From Gammaproteobacteria bacterium (lineage in GTDB: Bacteria; Pseudomonadota; Gammaproteobacteria; Xanthomonadales; Marinicellaceae), in contig JAUHZH010000063.1 in NCBI GenBank assembly GCA_030426065.1, forward strand, positions 1 through 8,989: DNA of 8,989 nt, read 5' to 3'. Each line of letters begins with the position of its first letter. Within the stretch, counting starts at the first letter, position 1. Below, one piece after another: positions 5,092-8,989 of the stretch. A model generated the notes under the pieces. That model worked only from the letters and a program-made list of their open reading frames with translations, was not told the origin of the DNA and did not search any database. Position numbers and translations under genes: made by a program.

Positions 5092-7335
5092 ATGAGTAAA
5101 CTATTGAAAGTCAAAACACCACAGCACATGCATTCTTTAGAGTTCAAGCAACTTTCAGCCATCCTCAACGCCCAAAATCAGGCCTTACAGTCTGTGGTCA
5201 ATGGTGAAGGCTTGATTGATGCCTTGAACAACATTTGCCTGATGCTGGAATCGTGTTTTTCTCAACAAAAACGCTATGTCGCGTTGGCTTTATATAATGA
5301 AGGCCATTTGATTCACCATTGTCACCCCAGCCTGTCATCGAAAGATCATGACTTGCACCGGTATTTTTTGGACAATGGGCAACCTTTTGAACAGCTCCGG
5401 TTCACATCAAACAACACCCCCAACTGGAACGACACCCACCACGTTTTGGAAGCCCAAGCGATATGGTCTCAGCCGATTTTTTGCTCACGCTCTGAATTCC
5501 TGGGTCGGATGGACGTCTTCACAGCTCGAGACGAAACCCCTCAAGACATTCACAAAGCCTTGCTGGCCCATTTTGCGCAGTTCATTGCCGTCACCGTCAA
5601 CAAAGACAAAGACCAACGCCAACAATTGGAACTGAACAACCAATTGGTCGCTGCCAATGAGCGGATGGAAGCCATCACACATTTGATACCAGACTTGATG
5701 TTTGTTCTCAAAGAAGACGGCACCATTGAAGACCTGTTCGGTGGCAACCGCTCGTTGTTGACGTTGGCGATTCCTGAATTTTTAGGCAAAATGCACCAAG
5801 ATGTTTTGCCCGTTGGCGTTTCAAGTAAAGTGCAGCTGGCTGTCGAGCGCGCGCTCGAATTCAACCAAATACAGATCATCCATTACCAACTGAACTTGCC
5901 CATCGGCACCACCGATTTCGAAGGGCGCATCATCCCGGCAGAACAAGACCAAGAAACCATGAAACGGCGGATCTTGTACATGGCAAGGGACGTCACCGAA
6001 CAAAACAAAGACAAAGCCGAAATTGAACGTTTGGCCTACTTTGACCCTTTGACTGAACTGGCGAATCGCCGCTTGTTGCTCGAAAAACTGGATGAAAAAA
6101 TCAGCCTGTGTCGCAACAACCGGATGCATGGCGGTCTGATTTTTGCTGACCTTGACGATTTCAAAAAAATCAACGACTCACTGGGTCACAGCATCGGGGA
6201 CGAGTTCCTGATCATGATCGGCATTCGCTTACAACAAGCTTTGCCAGCGCATTGCACCTTGGCTCGGATAGGCGGTGATGAGTTCGTTGTTTTGTTGGAT
6301 CACATGGATGCATCCCGAGAAGCCATTCAGTCGTTGGCCACCCAGCTGGCACAAAAAATTCTGGCCACTTTCGACAAAGCCTTCTTTTACAACCGAATTG
6401 AATACCGCATCGGATGCAGCACCGGGATATGTATTTTTGATGGCATCCAGGCCACCACAGCTGACCAAGTCATGCAGCAAGCCGACATGTGCATGTACCA
6501 AGCCAAGAAACGGGGTGGACAACAAATGATCATCTACGATGACACCATCACAGACTTCATGGCCCAACGGTTCCAAATTGAGAGTGAAATCCAAAAAGGA
6601 CTGAAAAACCACGCTTTTGTGGCTTTGTTCCAACCCCAAATCAGCCCCCAAGGAGAAGTCATCGCGGCAGAAGCTTTGATCCGATGGCACCGCGACGGTC
6701 AGACCATAGCGGAACCGGCTGAATTCATTCCCATCGCTGAAAACTCAGGCTTGATCAACCAATTACAACGAGTGGTACTGGAACAGTCGTGCCAACTTTT
6801 GAATCAAATTGATGTCTTGTTGGGGCACAGGAACTTCACCATCAGCATCAACATCAGCGCCAACCAATTCCGCACTCAATTGGGCCAAATGCTCTTTGAC
6901 ACTTTGATTCATTTTGGCTTGGAACCCCGAAGGTTTAAGTTGGAAATCACTGAATCCGTCCTTTTGGAGCGCTCTGAAGTGGTGACTGAGCAGGTTGAGG
7001 TCATCAAATCCATGGGGTTCAATTTATCGATTGATGACTTTGGCATGGGCTATTCTTCCTTGGCTTATTTGCATGATTTGCCCGTGGGTGAATTGAAAAT
7101 CGACAAAGCCTTTGTTGACTTTGGACACAAGCAAAAGCAAAAACTCGCGATCATCCAATCAATTGCCAAAATGGCCCATGAACTGGACCTTGACTTGGTC
7201 ATTGAAGGGATCGAAACTTCATCACAAAAAGAGATGCTGAATGACCTGAGCTACACCGCCATGCAAGGCTTTTATTTTCACAAACCTTTAAGCTCCGCCG
7301 AATTTTTGCACCTCATCCAAAACCAAAACACCTAG
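5092..7335 (+). CDS. Cyclic-di-GMP turnover protein, GAF-PAS-GGDEF-EAL
   Basis: This 747-residue protein has no signal peptide or membrane segment and is probably cytoplasmic. Residues about 28-170 resemble a GAF domain (HPSL at 78-81, WSQPI at 125-129). A short coiled linker follows, then a PAS domain at about 190-305. The GGDEF domain (about 313-485) begins with DPLTELANR, has the metal residue Asp353 (FADLDDFKKIND) and an intact GGDEF at 394-398. The product-inhibition RxxD motif is absent; the equivalent residues are PAHC. The EAL domain (about 495-745) keeps the catalytic set: Glu527 (EALIR), Asn587, Glu618, Asp648/Asp649 (DDFGMGYSS), Lys669, Glu705 and Gln725. Both c-di-GMP synthesis and hydrolysis therefore look possible, presumably set by signals at GAF and PAS. 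It is divergent from cutA and appears monocistronic. I assign no gene symbol because such hybrids are numerous. Confidence 0.93.
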   Translation: MSKLLKVKTPQHMHSLEFKQLSAILNAQNQALQSVVNGEGLIDALNNICLMLESCFSQQKRYVALALYNEGHLIHHCHPSLSSKDHDLHRYFLDNGQPFEQLRFTSNNTPNWNDTHHVLEAQAIWSQPIFCSRSEFLGRMDVFTARDETPQDIHKALLAHFAQFIAVTVNKDKDQRQQLELNNQLVAANERMEAITHLIPDLMFVLKEDGTIEDLFGGNRSLLTLAIPEFLGKMHQDVLPVGVSSKVQLAVERALEFNQIQIIHYQLNLPIGTTDFEGRIIPAEQDQETMKRRILYMARDVTEQNKDKAEIERLAYFDPLTELANRRLLLEKLDEKISLCRNNRMHGGLIFADLDDFKKINDSLGHSIGDEFLIMIGIRLQQALPAHCTLARIGGDEFVVLLDHMDASREAIQSLATQLAQKILATFDKAFFYNRIEYRIGCSTGICIFDGIQATTADQVMQQADMCMYQAKKRGGQQMIIYDDTITDFMAQRFQIESEIQKGLKNHAFVALFQPQISPQGEVIAAEALIRWHRDGQTIAEPAEFIPIAENSGLINQLQRVVLEQSCQLLNQIDVLLGHRNFTISINISANQFRTQLGQMLFDTLIHFGLEPRRFKLEITESVLLERSEVVTEQVEVIKSMGFNLSIDDFGMGYSSLAYLHDLPVGELKIDKAFVDFGHKQKQKLAIIQSIAKMAHELDLDLVIEGIETSSQKEMLNDLSYTAMQGFYFHKPLSSAEFLHLIQNQNT

Positions 7336-7499
7336 AAAAAACCGTTTTAAAAAGGCGTTTAGAACGATTTGCCTCCAATTCAACAGTTCAGGAAAACACA
7401 GCAGGCTGGCGGGTTCCTGCGCTCCTGGGTTAAAATAGCTGCTTTCCAACGCTACCCAGATGGTTCAGGCTGAACCCCAAAAAAACGCAAAGGACATCA
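7336..7499 (+). promoter_or_regulatory. Intergenic region upstream of tdk with a short perfect dyad
   Basis: This 164-bp gap contains no gene. No hairpin followed by a T-run was found after the GGDEF-EAL gene. A TAAAAT hexamer at 7431-7436 could be a -10 box for tdk but lacks a convincing -35. GGTTCAG (7462-7468) and CTGAACC (7470-7476) form a perfect 7-bp dyad around one base; as RNA this gives a 6-bp stem with a three-base loop. It lies 13 bases before a good ribosome-binding site, AAAGGA at 7489-7494, placed five bases before the tdk ATG. Weaker overlapping inverted repeats occur at 7389-7420. Confidence 0.4.
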
Positions 7500-8117
7500 A
7501 TGGCCAAATTGTATTTCTACTACTCTGCGATGAACGCAGGCAAAACAACCCACCTGCTGCAATCCAGTCACAACTACCGTGAACGCGGGATGTCTACCTT
7601 GATCTTGTCCCCAGCCATTGACCAAAGGTTTGGCCAAGGCGTGGTTCAATCAAGGATAGGTATCAGTGCCCCATCGGTGATTTTCCATGGCAAGGAAGAC
7701 CTTTATGAGTTGGTCAAAAAACAGCCCCCTGTCGATTGCATCTTGGTTGATGAGGCACAATTCCTCAGCAAAGCCCAGGTGTTTCAGTTGGGTGAAGTCG
7801 TCGACCAATTACACATCCCGGTGCTGGCTTATGGCTTGCGCACCGACTTCCAAGGGGAATTGTTTGAAGGCAGCCAATATTTACTGGCCTGGGCCGATGA
7901 ACTCAAAGAACTCAAAACCATCTGCCACACCGGGAAAAAAGCCACCATGGTGGTGCGCGTCGATGATGAAGGCAAAGCCATCAAACAAGGCGCTCAAATC
8001 CAAATTGGTGGCAACGAACGTTATGTCTCCGTCTCCCGAGCGGAGTACAAACGCATTTTTCATGACGAAGGCAGCATCAAACCTTCGCAAATTGCTTTGC
8101 CATTGGAAGACTTATGA
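7500..8117 (+). CDS. tdk: Thymidine kinase, TK1 type, lacking most zinc ligands
   Basis: Tdk phosphorylates thymidine (and deoxyuridine) with ATP to salvage pyrimidine nucleosides in the cytoplasm. The 205 residues match Gram-negative TK1 enzymes in length and order. The Walker A loop SAMNAGKT is at 9-16. The DEAQF motif (84-88) holds the catalytic Glu85. The GLRTDFQGELFEGS segment (112-125) and LLAWAD follow, and the thymidine-binding lasso ends with IGGNERYVSV (169-178). In relatives such as E. coli Tdk, the lasso binds a structural zinc through a Cys-x-Cys pair and a Cys-x-x-His pair. Here only Cys142 remains; the other positions read Thr144, Ser179 and Glu182. The catalytic residues are intact and the frame is open, so it is probably active but zinc-free. 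The ATG has a strong AAAGGA site. The stop overlaps the fmt start in ATGA, so the two genes are translationally coupled. Confidence 0.94.
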   Translation: MAKLYFYYSAMNAGKTTHLLQSSHNYRERGMSTLILSPAIDQRFGQGVVQSRIGISAPSVIFHGKEDLYELVKKQPPVDCILVDEAQFLSKAQVFQLGEVVDQLHIPVLAYGLRTDFQGELFEGSQYLLAWADELKELKTICHTGKKATMVVRVDDEGKAIKQGAQIQIGGNERYVSVSRAEYKRIFHDEGSIKPSQIALPLEDL

Positions 8118-8989
8118 AAATCATATTTTGTGGCACCCCTGACTTTTCCGTTCCTCCACTGAATCAGTTGGTTGCCTCTGGTCACGAAGTCGTGGCGGTC
8201 TTCACACAACCAGACAAGCCCAAGGGGCGCGGTCAGAAAGAGCAAAAAACACCCGTCAAATTGGCAGCAGAATCACACCATTTGCCTGTCTTTCAACCCA
8301 CCGACATGAAAAATGAAGTCACCCAACAACTGATCGCCTCATTTCAAGCCGATTTGATGGTGGTGGTCGCCTATGGCTTGATCATACCTCAAGCCGTTTT
8401 GGACATGCCCACCCATGGCTGTTGGAACATCCATGCATCCATTTTGCCGCGCTGGCGTGGTGCGGCACCCATCCACCGGTCGTTGCTGGCGGGTGACCAA
8501 ACCACGGGCATCAGCATCATGCAAATGGAAGCTGGGCTGGACACCGGTCCGGTGTTTCGGATTTACCCAACGGCCATTGAGCATGACGACACGGGACAGA
8601 GTTTGCATGACCGCTTGAGTGAAATGGGAGGCATGGCCATCATGGACTGTATCCAGGCATTACTTGATCAATCCTTGGACCCACCCACCACCCAAAACAG
8701 CCAGTTGGCAACCTATGCTCACAAATTAAAAAAATCAGAGTCCAACATCAATTGGCAGTTATCAGCGGCTGTGATTGAAAGACAAGTGCGTGCTTTCAAC
8801 CCTTGGCCAGGAAGTCAATCTGAAATCGAAGGTCAACCATTGAAAATTTGGCAGGCCCATGTGGTGCCAGGGCAAACCGACCGCGAACCTGGCCAGATTG
8901 CTCAAGCCGACAAGAAAAACCTGATCATCCAATGTGGCACTGACCAACTGGCGCTGACCGAAATCCAGAAGCCAGGCAAGAAACGGATG
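8114..8989 (+). CDS. fmt: Methionyl-tRNA formyltransferase, 3' partial
   Basis: Fmt transfers a formyl group from 10-formyltetrahydrofolate to Met-tRNA(fMet), making the initiator tRNA for translation. The frame is open from the ATG at 8114 to the right edge, 292 codons against about 315 in E. coli, so roughly the last 20-25 residues are missing. The N-terminal Rossmann-like domain starts IIFCGTPDFSVPPL and contains the TQPDKPKGRG loop, MVVVAYGLIIP (82-92), the catalytic NIH with Asn105 and His107, SILPRWRGAAPIHRSL, and Asp143 in GLDTGP. The C-terminal tRNA-binding domain is recognised by INWQLSAA, RAFNPWPGS and the final KPGKKRM. It overlaps tdk by four bases. In many bacteria fmt instead follows def (peptide deformylase); def is not in this window. 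Confidence 0.97.
   Translation, partial: MKIIFCGTPDFSVPPLNQLVASGHEVVAVFTQPDKPKGRGQKEQKTPVKLAAESHHLPVFQPTDMKNEVTQQLIASFQADLMVVVAYGLIIPQAVLDMPTHGCWNIHASILPRWRGAAPIHRSLLAGDQTTGISIMQMEAGLDTGPVFRIYPTAIEHDDTGQSLHDRLSEMGGMAIMDCIQALLDQSLDPPTTQNSQLATYAHKLKKSESNINWQLSAAVIERQVRAFNPWPGSQSEIEGQPLKIWQAHVVPGQTDREPGQIAQADKKNLIIQCGTDQLALTEIQKPGKKRM

Noticed and set aside
6229..6690. 153-codon minus-strand frame inside the GGDEF-EAL gene
   Set aside because: It is antisense to the conserved GGDEF and EAL core, which are clearly the coding frame; there is no ribosome-binding site or family motif.

Overview
The window looks like chromosomal DNA from a gammaproteobacterium of moderate GC content. The evidence is the block cutA-dsbD-aroQ-accB-accC on the minus strand (dipZ/dsbD-aroQ-accB-accC is the order known in Pseudomonas aeruginosa), a GGDEF-EAL protein, a TK1-type thymidine kinase and fmt. 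No lineage below class can be named with confidence. No phage, plasmid, CRISPR, rRNA or tRNA genes were seen.

Layout, left to right. Positions 1-96 form a near-perfect fold-back palindrome that cuts off accC at about residue 399; this is most likely a contig-end artefact. Minus-strand genes then follow: accC (biotin carboxylase), accB (biotin carboxyl carrier protein) and aroQ (type II dehydroquinase). They are separated by 9-11 bp and form an operon linking fatty-acid precursor synthesis with the shikimate pathway. Next is a gene-free stretch (2156-2495) that is almost entirely a 284-bp nested inverted-repeat element (2233-2516). Its right arm encodes the last six codons and the stop of dsbD. 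dsbD (2496-4727) encodes a transmembrane thiol-electron transporter with an unusual duplicated N-terminal periplasmic domain. It overlaps cutA (4708-5025), as cutA and dsbD are also linked in E. coli.

A 66-bp divergent region separates cutA from a plus-strand gene for a GAF-PAS-GGDEF-EAL cyclic-di-GMP protein (5092-7335). Both its synthase and phosphodiesterase active sites look intact. After a 164-bp gap with a short perfect dyad come tdk (7500-8117), whose zinc-binding residues are mostly missing, and fmt (8114 to the right edge, incomplete), joined by an ATGA overlap.

Most genes are housekeeping. The points that deserve attention are the nested inverted-repeat element between dsbD and aroQ (a MITE-like or structured-RNA candidate), the tandem nDsbD domains, and the thymidine kinase without its usual zinc site.
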